NCBI RefSeq assembly: GCF_019049245.1
Contig: NZ_JAGMUK010000182.1
Span: forward strand, 58,018-122,017
DNA: 64,000 nucleotides
Direction: 5' to 3'
From: Streptomyces sp. AC555_RSS877
GTDB taxonomy: Bacteria; Actinomycetota; Actinomycetes; Streptomycetales; Streptomycetaceae
In this document: positions 1 through 8,916 of the stretch, in pieces
How positions within the stretch are numbered: the first letter of the stretch is position 1
Layout of the letters: the number at the start of each line of letters is the position of its first letter
The notes under the pieces: generated by a model
What the model was told of the DNA's origin: nothing
The model's input: only the letters and a program-made list of their open reading frames with translations
Databases searched by the model: none
Translations under genes and position numbers: made by a program

Positions 1-1
1 T

Positions 2-988
2 TTCATCATCATCGTGCCGATCGCGTTCACGCTGGTCAGGGTCACCGGGACGAAGCTGCTGTGGGTGGGCCTGCCGATGTCCATCGCCCTGTCCACCATG
101 CACAGCTTCCTGCCGCCGCACCCCGGCCCCACCGCTGTCGCCGCGACCTTCCACGCCTCCGTCGGACTTACGCTCTTCTACGGCCTGTTCATCGCCGTTC
201 CCGCCGGCGCGCTCATCGCCCTGACCTGGCCGCGCCTTCCGTTCATCAGGGCGATGGACCCCTCCATCCCCAAGGGCCTGGTCAGCGACCGCCAGTTCAC
301 CGACGAGGAGATGCCAGGCCTGGGCTGGTCGCTGTTCGTGGCGCTCTTCCCCGTGGCGCTGATCGTGGCCGCCGCCGTGACCGACATGGCCACCTCCACC
401 GAGAGCCCGTTCCTGAACTTCGTCGCCTTCATCGGCTCGGCACCGATCGCGCTGCTGCTGACGTTGTGCCTGGCCATCTGGGCGTTCGGGCCGCGGATCG
501 GCCGGAGCCTGGAGGAGGTCGGCGCCTCCTGCACCTCGGCGGCCCAGGCGATGGCGATGATCCTCCTGGTGATCGGCGCCGGCGGGGCCTTCAAGAACGT
601 CCTCGTCGAAGGCGGGATCTCCGACTACATCAAGGACGTCACGGACGGCTGGTCCGTCTCGCCGATCGTCCTCGCCTGGCTCGTCGCCGTCATCCTCCGC
701 ATCGCGCTCGGCTCGGCGACGGTCGCCGTCGTCACGGCCTCCGGCGTGGTGCTGCCGCTCCTGGCGGGCAGCGGGGTCCACCCGGAGATGATGGTGCTCG
801 CCGTCGCCTGCGGTTCCATCGCCTGCTCCCACGTCAACGACCCGGGATTCTGGCTGTTCAAGGAGTACTTCAACCTCTCCGTCATCGAGGCGATCAAGGT
901 CCGTACCACCTATACGACGGTGCTCGCCGTCCTCGGCCTGGGGGGCGTCCTGGTGGCCGAGTGGGCCCTCGACGTCCTCAGCCTGTAA
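2..988 (+). CDS. GntP-family gluconate/organic acid permease, 5' end outside window
   Basis: The reading frame is open from base 2 and ends in TAA at 986-988, so the N-terminal part lies upstream of the window. The visible 328 residues contain at least seven hydrophobic segments. They also hold GntP-type landmarks: a HSFLPPHPGP motif early on, a SATVAVVTASG stretch and a CGSIACSHVNDPGFW motif near the C-terminus. GntP proteins are proton symporters for gluconate and related sugar acids in the cytoplasmic membrane. The next gene, 41 bp downstream on the same strand, is glucarate dehydratase, so glucarate or galactarate is a reasonable substrate guess; that is inference from context. Confidence 0.9.
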   Translation, partial: FIIIVPIAFTLVRVTGTKLLWVGLPMSIALSTMHSFLPPHPGPTAVAATFHASVGLTLFYGLFIAVPAGALIALTWPRLPFIRAMDPSIPKGLVSDRQFTDEEMPGLGWSLFVALFPVALIVAAAVTDMATSTESPFLNFVAFIGSAPIALLLTLCLAIWAFGPRIGRSLEEVGASCTSAAQAMAMILLVIGAGGAFKNVLVEGGISDYIKDVTDGWSVSPIVLAWLVAVILRIALGSATVAVVTASGVVLPLLAGSGVHPEMMVLAVACGSIACSHVNDPGFWLFKEYFNLSVIEAIKVRTTYTTVLAVLGLGGVLVAEWALDVLSL

Positions 989-1029
989 TCCGACTCGACT
1001 TACCCATGACACAAGGGACTTGGACCAGC

Positions 1030-2361
1030 ATGAGCAGTCAGCCGACCATCACCGAGTTCGCCGTCTACCCCGTCGCCGGCCGGGACAGCATGGAACTGAA
1101 CCTCTCCGGCGCGCACGGCCCGTACTTCACCCGCAACGTCGTCATCCTCACCGACTCCGAAGGCCGTACGGGACTGGGGGAGGTGCCCGGCGGCGAGAAG
1201 ATCACCCAGACGCTCCGTGACGCCGAACCCCTCGTCATCGGAGCGAAGGTGGGCGACTACAAGCGCGTCCTGCACGAGATCGGCGACCGGTTCGCCGACC
1301 GCGACGCCGGCGGACGGGGCGCCCAGACATTCGACCTGCGCACCACCGTCCACACGGTCACCGCCGTCGAGTCGGCGCTGCTCGACCTCCTCGGCCAGCA
1401 CCTCGACGTGCCCGTCGCCGCACTCCTGGGCGATGGCCAACAGCGGGACTCCGTACGAGTGCTGGGCTACCTCTTCTACGTCGGCGACCCGGACCGCACC
1501 GACCTGGAGTACGTCCGCGAACCGGACTCGCCCGTGGAGTGGTACCGCCTCCGGCACGAGGAGGCCCTGACCCCGGAGGCGATCGTCCGTCAGGCCGAGG
1601 CGGCCTACGACCACTACGGGTTCCGGGACTTCAAGCTCAAGGGGGGCGTCCTGGCGGGCGCCGAGGAGGTGGCGGCCGTACGCGCCCTCAAGGACCGCTT
1701 CCCGGAAGCCCGCATCACCCTCGACCCGAACGGCGCGTGGTCACTGCGCGAGGCGATCGAGCTGTGCCGGCCCCTGGCCGGCACACTCGCCTACGCCGAG
1801 GACCCCTGCGGAGCCGAAGGCGGCTACTCCGGACGGGAGATCCTCGCCGAGTTCCGCCGCGCCACCGGCCTTCCCACCGCCACCAACATGATCGCCACCG
1901 ACTGGCGCCAGATGACCCACGCCCTGGCCCTCCAGTCGGTGTCCATCCCGCTGGCCGACCCCCACTTCTGGACCATGCAGGGCTCCGTGCGCGTGGCGCA
2001 ACTGTGCAACGCGATGGGCCTGACCTGGGGCTGCCACTCCAACAACCACTTCGACATCTCCCTGGCCATGGTGACCCACTGCGGCGCCGCGGCCCCCGGC
2101 GAGTACAACGCCCTGGACACCCACTGGATCTGGCAGGAAGGACTGGAACGGCTCACCACCACCCCACCACGTATCGTCGGCGGCGAGATCGCCGTCCCGG
2201 ACGCCCCCGGCCTCGGCGTCCACCTCGACATGGACCGGCTCCTCGCGGCCCACGACCTCTACCGGGAGAAGGCGCTGGGGGCACGCGACGACGCCGTCAC
2301 CATGCAACACCTCATCCCCGGCTGGAAGTTCGACAGCAAGCGCCCCTGCCTGGTGCGGTAG
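1030..2361 (+). CDS. gudD: Glucarate dehydratase (enolase superfamily)
   Basis: This 443-residue protein dehydrates D-glucarate (and L-idarate in known homologues) to 5-keto-4-deoxyglucarate, the first step of glucarate catabolism in the cytoplasm. The enolase-superfamily catalytic set is complete: K202-x-K204 (FKLKGG), D232 (LDPNGAW), E257 (YAEDP), E263, N286 (TNMIATDW) and H336 (CHSNNH). Each is offset by three from the published E. coli numbering as I recall it. Length is that of the family. I chose ATG 1030; a longer frame upstream reads through the permease gene in another frame and is not real. It follows the permease gene by 41 bp and probably shares its transcript. Confidence 0.96.
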   Translation: MSSQPTITEFAVYPVAGRDSMELNLSGAHGPYFTRNVVILTDSEGRTGLGEVPGGEKITQTLRDAEPLVIGAKVGDYKRVLHEIGDRFADRDAGGRGAQTFDLRTTVHTVTAVESALLDLLGQHLDVPVAALLGDGQQRDSVRVLGYLFYVGDPDRTDLEYVREPDSPVEWYRLRHEEALTPEAIVRQAEAAYDHYGFRDFKLKGGVLAGAEEVAAVRALKDRFPEARITLDPNGAWSLREAIELCRPLAGTLAYAEDPCGAEGGYSGREILAEFRRATGLPTATNMIATDWRQMTHALALQSVSIPLADPHFWTMQGSVRVAQLCNAMGLTWGCHSNNHFDISLAMVTHCGAAAPGEYNALDTHWIWQEGLERLTTTPPRIVGGEIAVPDAPGLGVHLDMDRLLAAHDLYREKALGARDDAVTMQHLIPGWKFDSKRPCLVR

Positions 2362-2369
2362 ACACCAGC

Positions 2370-2575
2370 CCGGGCACCCGCCCGTCGCTTCGGGCACGCC
2401 ACCTCGCTCGCAGGCTCCCGAAGACCGCCGAACTGAGGCGGCGCGGGTCGGCGATGTGGGCGAGCCTGCCGGCGATCGACTCGACAGCGCGGAGCCAGCC
2501 TTCGTAATGGTCGCTGCTACCGGAGGGGGCGTGTGTGTCCAGCTCAACGACTTCGCCGTGAGTGAAGTTTCCCTG
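2370..2575 (-). pseudogene. C-terminal remnant of an unidentified gene cut by the IS3 element
   Basis: On the minus strand a frame with good G/C third positions runs out of the IS3 end at about 2575 and reads GNFTHGEVVELDTHAPS, then WLRAVESIAGRLAHIAD. It stays open past 2370 and would overlap the end of gudD tail to tail. I do not recognise the family. It could be the tail of a gene interrupted by the IS3 insertion, or a chance open frame; coding bias only supports the first 50 or so codons. Confidence 0.3.
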
Positions 2576-2595
2576 TGATCCTGGACACTCGATGG

Positions 2596-3485
2596 TTATG
2601 CCGCGAGGGCGTGTTGATGCCGCTGCCCGGTCTCGGCTGGGGTGAGGTAGCCGAAGATCTTGTGTTTGCGCAGGCGGCGGCGGTTGTAGAAGGTCTCGAT
2701 GAAGGTGAAGACCTCGGCGCGGGCGGTGGCCCGGTCGGGCCAGATCCGGTGCCGATCTCCTCCTTGAGCAGGGCCCAAGAACCTCTCCGTGGCTGCGTTG
2801 TCGAAACATGATCCGGTGCGTCCGCAGCTCTGCCGCAGCCCCAACTCCCGTATCCGATCCAGGAATTGAGTCGAGGTGTACTCGCTGCCGCGATCGCTGT
2901 GGATCACGCAGCCCGGCTCCAGGTTCCCCCGGCCGTGGGCCATGTCCAGGGCGTCCACGACGAGTTCGGCGCGGTGGTGATCGGCCATGGCATAGCCGAC
3001 GACCTCGCGGGTGGCCAGGTCCAGCCAGCAGGCGAGGTAGAGCCGGCCCTCGGCCGTCGGCAGGTAGGTGATGTCGCCGACCAGCTTGATCCCGGGACGC
3101 TCGGCGTGAAAATCGCGGGCGATCAGGTCCGGGGCCGGCTTCGCCTTCTTGTCCGGCCGGGTCAGCGAGCGGTGCTTCCGCCGGGTGACGCCCCTGATGT
3201 CGCGCTCTCGCATCATGCGGGCGACGCGAGCTTTCGGTTCACCCGCCGTCCCAGGCGCCGCAGTTCGGCATAAATGCGCGGAACACCATAGGTCTTCCGT
3301 GAGGCGAGGTGCAGCACGGTGATCTCGTGCGCGAGCGAGTCGTCGGCGGCCTGGCGGGCGCGGCGGGCGGCCTCGCTCGCGCGCCAGGCGTAGTAGGAGG
3401 AGCGGGTCACGTGCAGGACCCGGCAAAGCAGAACGATCGGATAGTTCGCCTTCTCCGCGTAGATGAACCGGCACAACTCACTCAC
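2596..3485 (-). pseudogene. IS3 transposase OrfB (DDE integrase), frameshifted
   Basis: The frame starts at GTG 3483-3485, overlapping the orfA stop, with VSELCRFIYAEKANY. It continues as an IS3 HTH_21 region (RSSYYAWRASE, KTYGVPRIYAELRRLGRRVNRK). At about 3228-3232 two extra bases (or one lost) shift the frame. The integrase core then resumes with GDITYL and HSDRGSEYTS (the two aspartates) and SCFDNAATERF (the glutamate). Just after the glutamate, one inserted base (about 2776) and one lost base (about 2752) scramble about twelve residues but restore the frame, which ends FIETFYNRRRLRKH. The upstream shift alone should inactivate it. Confidence 0.85.
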
Positions 3486-3777
3486 CGGTCGTTCTCCTTC
3501 ACGAAGAAGGCGGTCGCTTTTTTCAGGATCTCGATCGTCTGCTGCTGTTCCCGGTTCTCCTTGCGCAGCCGCTTGAGCTCCTCGCGCTCGGCACTGGTCA
3601 ACTCGCCGGATTCGCCCTCGCCCCGGTCCGTCTTGGCCTTGCGGTACCAGCCGCGCAGGGACTCGGAGCTGATGCCGAGTTCCCGGGCAACGGCGGTGAC
3701 CGTCTTGCCCGAGGAATCGACGAGCGCGATCGCGTCCCGCTTGAACTCCTCGGTGTACCGCTTCGTGTACTTGCTTC
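3482..3777 (-). pseudogene. IS3 OrfA (helix-turn-helix), start codon out of frame
   Basis: Read in its proper frame, this is a typical IS3 OrfA: KYTKRYTEEFKRDAIALV, then an HTH (TAVARELGISSESLRGWY), then a heptad-rich tail ending FFVKENDR at the TGA 3482-3484. The only upstream ATG (3777-3779) is one base out of frame, as if a single A had been inserted after it, and the correct frame has a stop immediately upstream. The original start is therefore lost. OrfA normally supplies the DNA-binding half of the OrfAB fusion transposase. Confidence 0.75.
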
Positions 3778-3836
3778 ATACCTGGTGCTACTTCCTCCGG
3801 AACCTCAAGATCCCAGTCTCCAGGTGTCCAAGATCA

Positions 3837-4566
3837 AGGGGAGGCTTCACACAACGACTTGCCCGGATTTTGGGCAGATGCCGGGGCGATCCGGCGCCCG
3901 GTGTTCGTAGAGGTGACCGTTACGCAGGCTCGCCTTCGTCGGTACACCGCACTCGGGGCAAACGACCAACTTCGTTGGGGCCAAATCGCGTCTCGGCACG
4001 TCGCCACCCTTCACTCAGCCTCCCCTGCCTCCACGGTCAACTGGCCGCATGACAGGCGCCGTTGAGTTCTCCCCCTCCCCGGTTGCCACCCACACCTGAG
4101 CGCATGCAGGCGCTGTGCCTTCGCGGTGCAGTTGTGCTTCCGACTGGGTGAGGCATGGTCCAGCGTTGACGGCCGCGCGCGTTGGCGTGCTCGCGGCCGA
4201 CCATGCCCGCGGCCACCTCGGTTCCGTCACCAGATCGGTGGGCGCTCTGAAAGGCTCACTGAGCCATTTCAGTGGCCGCCAGGGGCGGGGCCGCTCGCGG
4301 GCGGGGGTCGTGGCCACCGGCAGCATGAACGGCCCGCTCGCCGCCCTGTCCCGCAACGAGACGAACGAGCTCATCGAACGCGTCGCCGTCAGAGCCGAGG
4401 GGGCAGGGAGCTTGCTCAATTGCGCTCCCTGCGAACCCCTCGCATTAGCCTGGGCTTTCACGGTGCAGGGCGTCCTGGATGCTGATCAAATGAGTAGAGT
4501 GGCTCCTGACCTGGGAAGCTGGACTTGCCGAAGGCCCTGTCCGCTGCGGGAGAAGTCACTCACCAG
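3837..4566. other. Non-coding or degenerate stretch between IS scars
   Basis: No frame here has a convincing start, coding bias and family match. An in-frame stretch at about 4320-4420 reads MNGPLAALSRNETNELIERVA and could be a fragment of an old gene, but I cannot name it. The right part (about 4495-4566) resembles the leader of the IS1380 copy at 6.1 kb. Confidence 0.4.
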
Positions 4567-4677
4567 GTGAAGCGTGCTGCTCTGTCTCCGCGTGATCGTG
4601 TCCAGGCCGAGGCGTCGGCGGTGGCCTCGCAGGCCGGCGGGGTGCTGCTGGTCGAGGCTGTCCGCAAGACAGGGCGC
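4567..4677 (+). pseudogene. N-terminal remnant of an IS1380-family transposase
   Basis: The translation from GTG 4567 (VKRAALSPRDRVQAE, then QAGGVLLVEAVRKTG) matches the start of the longer IS1380 transposase at 6174 (VKQRIGSYPRVRVEG, then QAGAVLLVETVRKTG), both preceded by CCAG. The match stops at about 4677, where the 3' end of the MerR gene begins on the other strand. Only about 37 codons remain. Confidence 0.75.
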
Positions 4678-4686
4678 CCCGGCTGC

Positions 4687-5094
4687 TCAGGCGGGGGCGG
4701 GCGACAGGCTGGCGTCGTCAAAGGGTGGGTAGCTCTCGTTGCCCATTCGCTCGGCCGCATCGATGTAGTCGGCAAGCGCGTTGCGGGATTGAGCAAGCCT
4801 GTCCATCTGATCGTCCAGTCGCTGCAGCCGTGACCGCATCGCGGCCACCAACTCGGGGCACCCGAGCAGCTTCGGGGCCTCTCCGACCGCACAGGGCAGC
4901 AGGTATGCGATGTCCTCGGAGGACAAACCGGCGCCAAGCAGGTGCCGGATCTGATTCACCCGCAGCACTGCGTTCTCGTCGTACTCGCGGTATCCGTTCG
5001 CGCCGCGGTCTGCCTCCAGCAGGCCCTGGGCCTCGTAGTAGCGCAACTGATGGGTGTTGACGCCCGTCCGGCGGCTCAGTTCCCCGATACGCAT
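4687..5094 (-). CDS. MerR-family transcriptional regulator
   Basis: The 135-residue protein opens with the canonical MerR winged helix-turn-helix (MRIGELSRRTGVNTHQLRYYEAQGL, residues 1-25) and the second helix pair NGYREYDENAVLRVNQIRHLL. A coiled-coil dimerisation helix follows (about 85-115: LVAAMRSRLQRLDDQMDRL). A cysteine in LLPCAVGEAPKLLGC is common in this subfamily. There is no large effector domain. It is transcribed divergently from an imine reductase-like gene with a 49-bp shared promoter region, so it most likely controls that gene and itself. Confidence 0.93.
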   Translation of the reverse strand: MRIGELSRRTGVNTHQLRYYEAQGLLEADRGANGYREYDENAVLRVNQIRHLLGAGLSSEDIAYLLPCAVGEAPKLLGCPELVAAMRSRLQRLDDQMDRLAQSRNALADYIDAAERMGNESYPPFDDASLSPAPA

Positions 5095-5143
5095 CGAAAC
5101 CTCACTTGACCTTCATACCGGTATTAACGTTGACGATGCTGCC
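5095..5143. promoter_or_regulatory. Divergent promoter with palindrome between merR and imine reductase genes
   Basis: The 49-bp gap contains the perfect 10-bp palindrome ATACCGGTAT (5115-5124), just downstream of TTGACC (5106-5111), a good -35 match for the rightward gene. MerR proteins bind dyads in the long spacer between -35 and -10, and the position fits. No clear -10 hexamer is seen. Confidence 0.55.
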
Positions 5144-6028
5144 ATGAACAACAGCCCCGAAACACCCGTGACAGTCATCGGACTCGGCCTGATGGGCCAG
5201 GCACTCGCCAGCGCGTTCCTGAAAGCCGGGCATCCCACAATCGTGTGGAACCGTACGTCCTCCAAAGCCGACCAGCTGGTGGCCGAGGGGGCGCGGCTGG
5301 CGCCGACGGTTGACGACGCACTCAAGGCAGGTTCTCTGACGATCATCTGTGTCACGGACTACCCGGCCATGCAAGAGCTGCTCGGCGCGAGCGATATCGA
5401 GCTGGACGGCAGGACGTTGATCAACCTGACCTCGGGCGACTCGGCCCAGGCCCGTGAAGCCGCCCGATGGGCCGAGCAGCGCGGCGCCCGCTACCTGGAT
5501 GGCGCCATCATGGCCATCCCGTCGACAATCGGCACCACCGAGGCGGTGATTCTGCACAGCGGGCCACAGTCGGACTTCGAGGCGCACAAGTCAACAGTCG
5601 ACGCGCTCGGCACCGTTACCTACCTTGGTGCGGACCATGGGCTGGCGTCCCTGTACGACGTGGCCGGCCTGGCCATGATGTGGAGCGTCCTGAACGCCTG
5701 GCTCCAGGGCACCGCCCTACTCAGGACGGCCGGTGTTGACGCCGCAACGTATGCGCCGTTTGCGCGGCAGATCGCTGCCGGTGTGGCTGAATGGCTGCCT
5801 GGGTACGCCAAGCAGATCGACAGTGGCTCCTTCCCGGCCGAGGTGTCGGCCCTGAAGACCGACGCGCGAGCAATGGCCCACTTGATCGAGGAGAGCGAGG
5901 CGGTGGGCGTCAACGCCGAACTGCCGAAGTTGATCAAGGCGATGGCCGACCGCTCGATCGCCGCCGGACACGGTGGAGAGCAGTATCCCGTGCTGATCGA
6001 AGAGTTCGGCAAACCCCGCAACGACTGA
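5144..6028 (+). CDS. NAD(P)-dependent imine reductase-like oxidoreductase
   Basis: The 294-residue protein has an N-terminal Rossmann fold (VIGLGLMGQALASAFLKAGH, residues 11-30) followed by VWNRTSSKADQL, which suggests NADP specificity through the R/T/S after the second strand. The segment LASLYDVAGLAMMW (168-180) matches the inter-domain helix of imine reductases, with the aspartate (D172) at the usual proton-donor position. Members of this branch of the beta-hydroxyacid dehydrogenase superfamily reduce cyclic imines or catalyse reductive amination; the physiological substrate here is unknown. ATG 5144 was chosen because upstream codons overlap the divergent promoter. Confidence 0.85.
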   Translation: MNNSPETPVTVIGLGLMGQALASAFLKAGHPTIVWNRTSSKADQLVAEGARLAPTVDDALKAGSLTIICVTDYPAMQELLGASDIELDGRTLINLTSGDSAQAREAARWAEQRGARYLDGAIMAIPSTIGTTEAVILHSGPQSDFEAHKSTVDALGTVTYLGADHGLASLYDVAGLAMMWSVLNAWLQGTALLRTAGVDAATYAPFARQIAAGVAEWLPGYAKQIDSGSFPAEVSALKTDARAMAHLIEESEAVGVNAELPKLIKAMADRSIAAGHGGEQYPVLIEEFGKPRND

Positions 6029-6173
6029 CTAATCCCGACACCGGGCTCCACCATCGTACTTTCGCGTGGCTAGCTGTCCGGATCGTGATCGCAAACACGG
6101 AAAATGCCTCTGCCCAGTGAGAATGAGGATTGCCGCGATCCTTGTTCGCGCGTGGTTCGGAGGCACTTTCCAG

Positions 6174-7317
6174 GTGAAGCAGCGTATCGGTTCCTACCCG
6201 CGTGTCCGTGTCGAGGGCAGCGGTCGTGGGGTGGTGACGCAGGCCGGGGCCGTGCTCCTGGTGGAGACGGTCCGCAAGACCGGCCTGGATACGGCGCTAT
6301 CGCAGGCCCTGGCGCCGTGGCGCAAGCCGCGGGCGGTGCACGATCCGGGCAAGATCCTGCTGGATGTGGTTCTGGCGGTGGCGTTGGGCGGGGACTGCTT
6401 GGCCGATGTGGGCATGCTGCGGGCCGAGCCGGCCGTGTTCGGGCCGGTGGCCTCCGACCCGACCGTCTCCCGGCTGGTCGACACGCTCGCCGCGGGCGGG
6501 AAGCGGGCCCTGGCCGCGATTCGCACCGCCCGGGCCGAAGTACGCAAGCGCACCTGGCAGTTGGCCGAGCATCGGGCGCCGAACGCCGACGGGCAGGTGA
6601 CCGTGGACATCGACGGCGTCCTAGTGATCGCACCCTCCGAGAAACAGGACGCAGCCGCGACCTGGAGGAAGACCTTCGGCCACCACCCTTTGATGGGCTT
6701 CATCGACCACGGCAGGGGGGGAGCCGGGGAGCCGGTCGCGGGGCTGCTGCGGCCCGGCAACGCGGGCTCTAACACCGCCGCCGACCACATCACCGCTACC
6801 CGCCTGGCCCTCGCGCAGCTGCCGAAGAAGTACCGCCGTGGCAGTCGGACACTGATCCGGTGCGACTCCGGCGGCGGCACGCATGAGTTCGTCGACTGGC
6901 TATCCGCACGGGGCCACTGGCTGTCGTACTCGGTCGGCATGACCATCACCAACGCTATCCACGCTGCCGTCCTGAAGATGCCTGCCTCAGCCTGGACGGT
7001 GGCCGTCGAACCCGACGGCGAGATCCGTGACGGCGCCTGGGTGGCCGAATTGGACGGCGACGTGCTGGACAGCTGGCCAAAGGGGATGCGGCTGATCGTC
7101 CGTGAGGAACGGCCCCACCCGGCGCCCAGTTGCGCTTCACCGAAGCCGACGGGATGCGGCTCACGGCGTTCGCCACCAACACCAAGCACGCCTCGATCGC
7201 CGCGCTGGAGCTGCGTCACCGGCCGCGGGCCGCGCCGAGGACCGCATCCGCGCCGCACGCTCGACCGGCCTGAGCAACCTGCCCTTGCACGACGCCGCGC
7301 AGAACCAGATCTGGCTG
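6174..7317 (+). pseudogene. IS1380-family transposase, frameshifted and 3'-truncated
   Basis: The frame begins at GTG 6174 (VKQRIGSYPRVRVEG) and runs through typical IS1380 sequence: LLDVVLAVALGGDCLADV, VTVDIDGVLV, FGHHPLMGFIDHG, LIRCDSGGGTHEFVDWL. It shifts frame at about 7120 (continuing TEADGMRLTAFATNTKHAS) and again at about 7225 (continuing AEDRIRAARSTGLSNLPLH). It stops matching after QNQIWL at 7317, where an IS701 piece begins. The C-terminal third is missing, so it is inactive. Confidence 0.88.
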
Positions 7318-7327
7318 TTCCGCCGCC

Positions 7328-7536
7328 GGGATACCCGACACCGTCGGCTTTGCCACGAAGCCCGCCCTCGCCGCTCGCATGATCGGCCGCGCCCTGGACG
7401 CCGGCGTCCCCGCGTCCTGGGTAGCCGGCGACGAAGTCTACGGAGGCAATCCGCACCTGCGCGCCGCGCTGGAGCAACGGCAGGTCGGTTACGTACTCGC
7501 CGTTGCCCGTGACCACCAGATCGCCACCCGCGCAGG
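7328..7536 (+). pseudogene. Internal fragment of an IS701-family transposase
   Basis: The frame beginning GIPDTVGFATKPALAARM and continuing VPASWVAGDEVYGGNPHLR and VGYVLAVARDHQI matches the central part of IS701-type DDE transposases (the GDEVYG box). Both ends are missing: it abuts the IS1380 remnant on the left and a DNA ligase fragment on the right. It is a scar, not a functional element. Confidence 0.8.
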
Positions 7537-7752
7537 AAGTGCGGATCACCACCGAGGCCATCGTCGCACCCGTCACCGGATCCATCGCAGCGCCCCGGGC
7601 TGTGCTGCTCGGCCGCTACGACGCCACGGGCCGCCTGCAGTTCGTCGGCCGCAGCGCGTCGCTGTCCCAGGCGGCCGGCTGTGCCCTGGGCGACCATCTG
7701 ACCGACCCAGCGGGCGCCCACCCCTGGGCGGGTTGGACGTTCTCCGCCTTCC
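7533..7752 (+). pseudogene. Fragment of an ATP-dependent DNA ligase (LigD/LigC type), left piece
   Basis: The frame reads EVRITTEAIVAPVTGSI, LLGRYDATGRLQFVGRS and HPWAGWTFSAF, matching the oligonucleotide-binding (C-terminal) domain of the small actinobacterial ATP-dependent ligases used in non-homologous end joining. It begins at the IS701 junction and ends abruptly after FSAF. In intact ligases, as I recall them, the next residues are close to GWGSREPLDVTLVEPE; that continuation is found 4.9 kb away at 12.6 kb. The nucleotidyltransferase domain is absent. Confidence 0.75.
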
Positions 7753-7820
7753 CTGTCGGATCGGCGTGTTGAAGCGGATCGAAAAGGGCTGGAATCGATC
7801 GTGCTTCTTGGCGGGCGGCC

Positions 7821-8807
7821 TCACTTGGATTCGATTCGCCCCAATGGATCGGTGCTTTCCGACAAAGCCCTTCGCGCTGCCAGCCAGCTGGCGTCCTCGA
7901 TGCCGAGTGCGTGGCGAAGGTAGGCCCAGGTGACCCGCTGGATCAGGGCAACACGCTCGGGGTGCTCGTCCGTCGTCTCTCGGACCTCGTAGCCGACGAT
8001 CCCGCCGAGCGAGTGTTCCGCCTCGAACAGAGTGAGCAGGCTCTTGTTACCCGGACTCAGAAAGTACGGGTCGGCGAGCCACTCCGGTCCCCTGACTGAC
8101 AGCGGAGAGTCATCCTTGTCCCCGGTGACCACGAGGGCCGGAGTGGTCATGTTTGCGAAACTCGGGTTCATGAACGGGAAATGCTCGGCTGCGAAGGGCG
8201 TCAGGTCGGCTCCGCCCTTTCCGGCCGTGGCGAGCAGCACGCCTGCCTTGATGCGCGAGTCGGACAGGTCCTCTTGCTCCTTGCTCGCCGGATCAAGGAC
8301 GCGCAGGCCCAGCAGATTGCCCGCCGTCTGGCCTCCGAAGGAGTGGCCGGCCGCGGCTATGCGGCTTCGATCGAGGCGGCCGCTCAGGCCGGGGACGGCA
8401 GCTTCCAGCAGGTCAAGCTGGTCAAGGATGCGCTTCATGTCCTCGACGCGGAAGCGCCAGATTCGCGGTGTGCGTGGATCGGCCTGGGGAAGGCCCACTG
8501 TCCTGGAGTCGAGGTGGGTGGGCTGAATCACCACGAAACCGTGAGCGGCCCAGAAGTCGGCCAGGGGGCCGTAGCCGTCCAGCGACGAGCCGAAACCGTG
8601 CGAGAGGAGGATGATCGGCAGGTCGCTCCCGGTTGTCGGCGCGGACACTTTCACCCGTAGGCCCTCACCACGGCCTGGTGCTTCCAGCATTACCGGCCTC
8701 ACCGAGACGACGGGGGCGGGCGCGATGACGGCCATGTCCGTGGCCACTCTGCCTGATGCGGTCATCGTCGCGTTTGCGCTGCGGAAACTGTCGAACAAGC
8801 TGGGCAC
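7821..8807 (-). CDS. Alpha/beta hydrolase, chlorophyllase/PAF-acetylhydrolase-like
   Basis: The 328-residue protein has an alpha/beta-hydrolase core. An oxyanion segment LSHGFGSSLDGY (about 69-79) precedes the nucleophile elbow GHSFGG with S156, and a later VTGDKDDSPL can supply the acid and FEAEHSLGG the histidine. There is no convincing signal peptide, so it is probably cytoplasmic. It is transcribed divergently from a MerR-type gene across a 109-bp gap with a dyad, so that regulator is the likely controller. The substrate cannot be read from sequence; related proteins cleave esters. Confidence 0.82.
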   Translation of the reverse strand: MPSLFDSFRSANATMTASGRVATDMAVIAPAPVVSVRPVMLEAPGRGEGLRVKVSAPTTGSDLPIILLSHGFGSSLDGYGPLADFWAAHGFVVIQPTHLDSRTVGLPQADPRTPRIWRFRVEDMKRILDQLDLLEAAVPGLSGRLDRSRIAAAGHSFGGQTAGNLLGLRVLDPASKEQEDLSDSRIKAGVLLATAGKGGADLTPFAAEHFPFMNPSFANMTTPALVVTGDKDDSPLSVRGPEWLADPYFLSPGNKSLLTLFEAEHSLGGIVGYEVRETTDEHPERVALIQRVTWAYLRHALGIEDASWLAARRALSESTDPLGRIESK

Positions 8808-8916
8808 GGTCGCGTCCTTGACTACGAGAGGGGGTTGAAGCGTCTGCGGGATACGCTAAAACCTGACGCTGACGTCAGAGGCAAGACATGTGGTCCGGGA
8901 CACATCGGGAGACGTG
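8808..8916. promoter_or_regulatory. Divergent control region with CTGACGTCAG palindrome
   Basis: A perfect 10-bp palindrome CTGACGTCAG lies at 8869-8878, about 40 bp before the MerR start at 8917, inside the gap to the divergent hydrolase gene. By position it is a candidate MerR-type operator. The promoter hexamers are not clear enough to assign. Confidence 0.5.

Larger units (their letters stand above)
2576..3836 (-). mobile_element. Decayed IS3-family insertion sequence
   Basis: The element is about 1261 bp and bounded by imperfect inverted ends. The left end begins TGATCCTGGACAC at 2576; the reverse complement of the right end begins TGATCTTGGACAC and ends at 3836. Between them, on the minus strand, are an orfA/orfB pair typical of IS3 elements. 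Both frames are broken, so the copy should not move by itself. No flanking target duplication could be recognised with confidence. Confidence 0.85.

Noticed and set aside
61..1029. A +1-shifted plus-strand frame through the permease that joins gudD in frame
   Set aside because: The first part is arginine/proline-rich out-of-frame translation; gudD starts at ATG 1030.
3213..3779. A reading frame that joins the IS3 orfA region to orfB without a frameshift
   Set aside because: It reads orfA in the wrong frame (arginine-rich, no HTH); it arises from the extra base near the start codon, not from programmed frameshifting.
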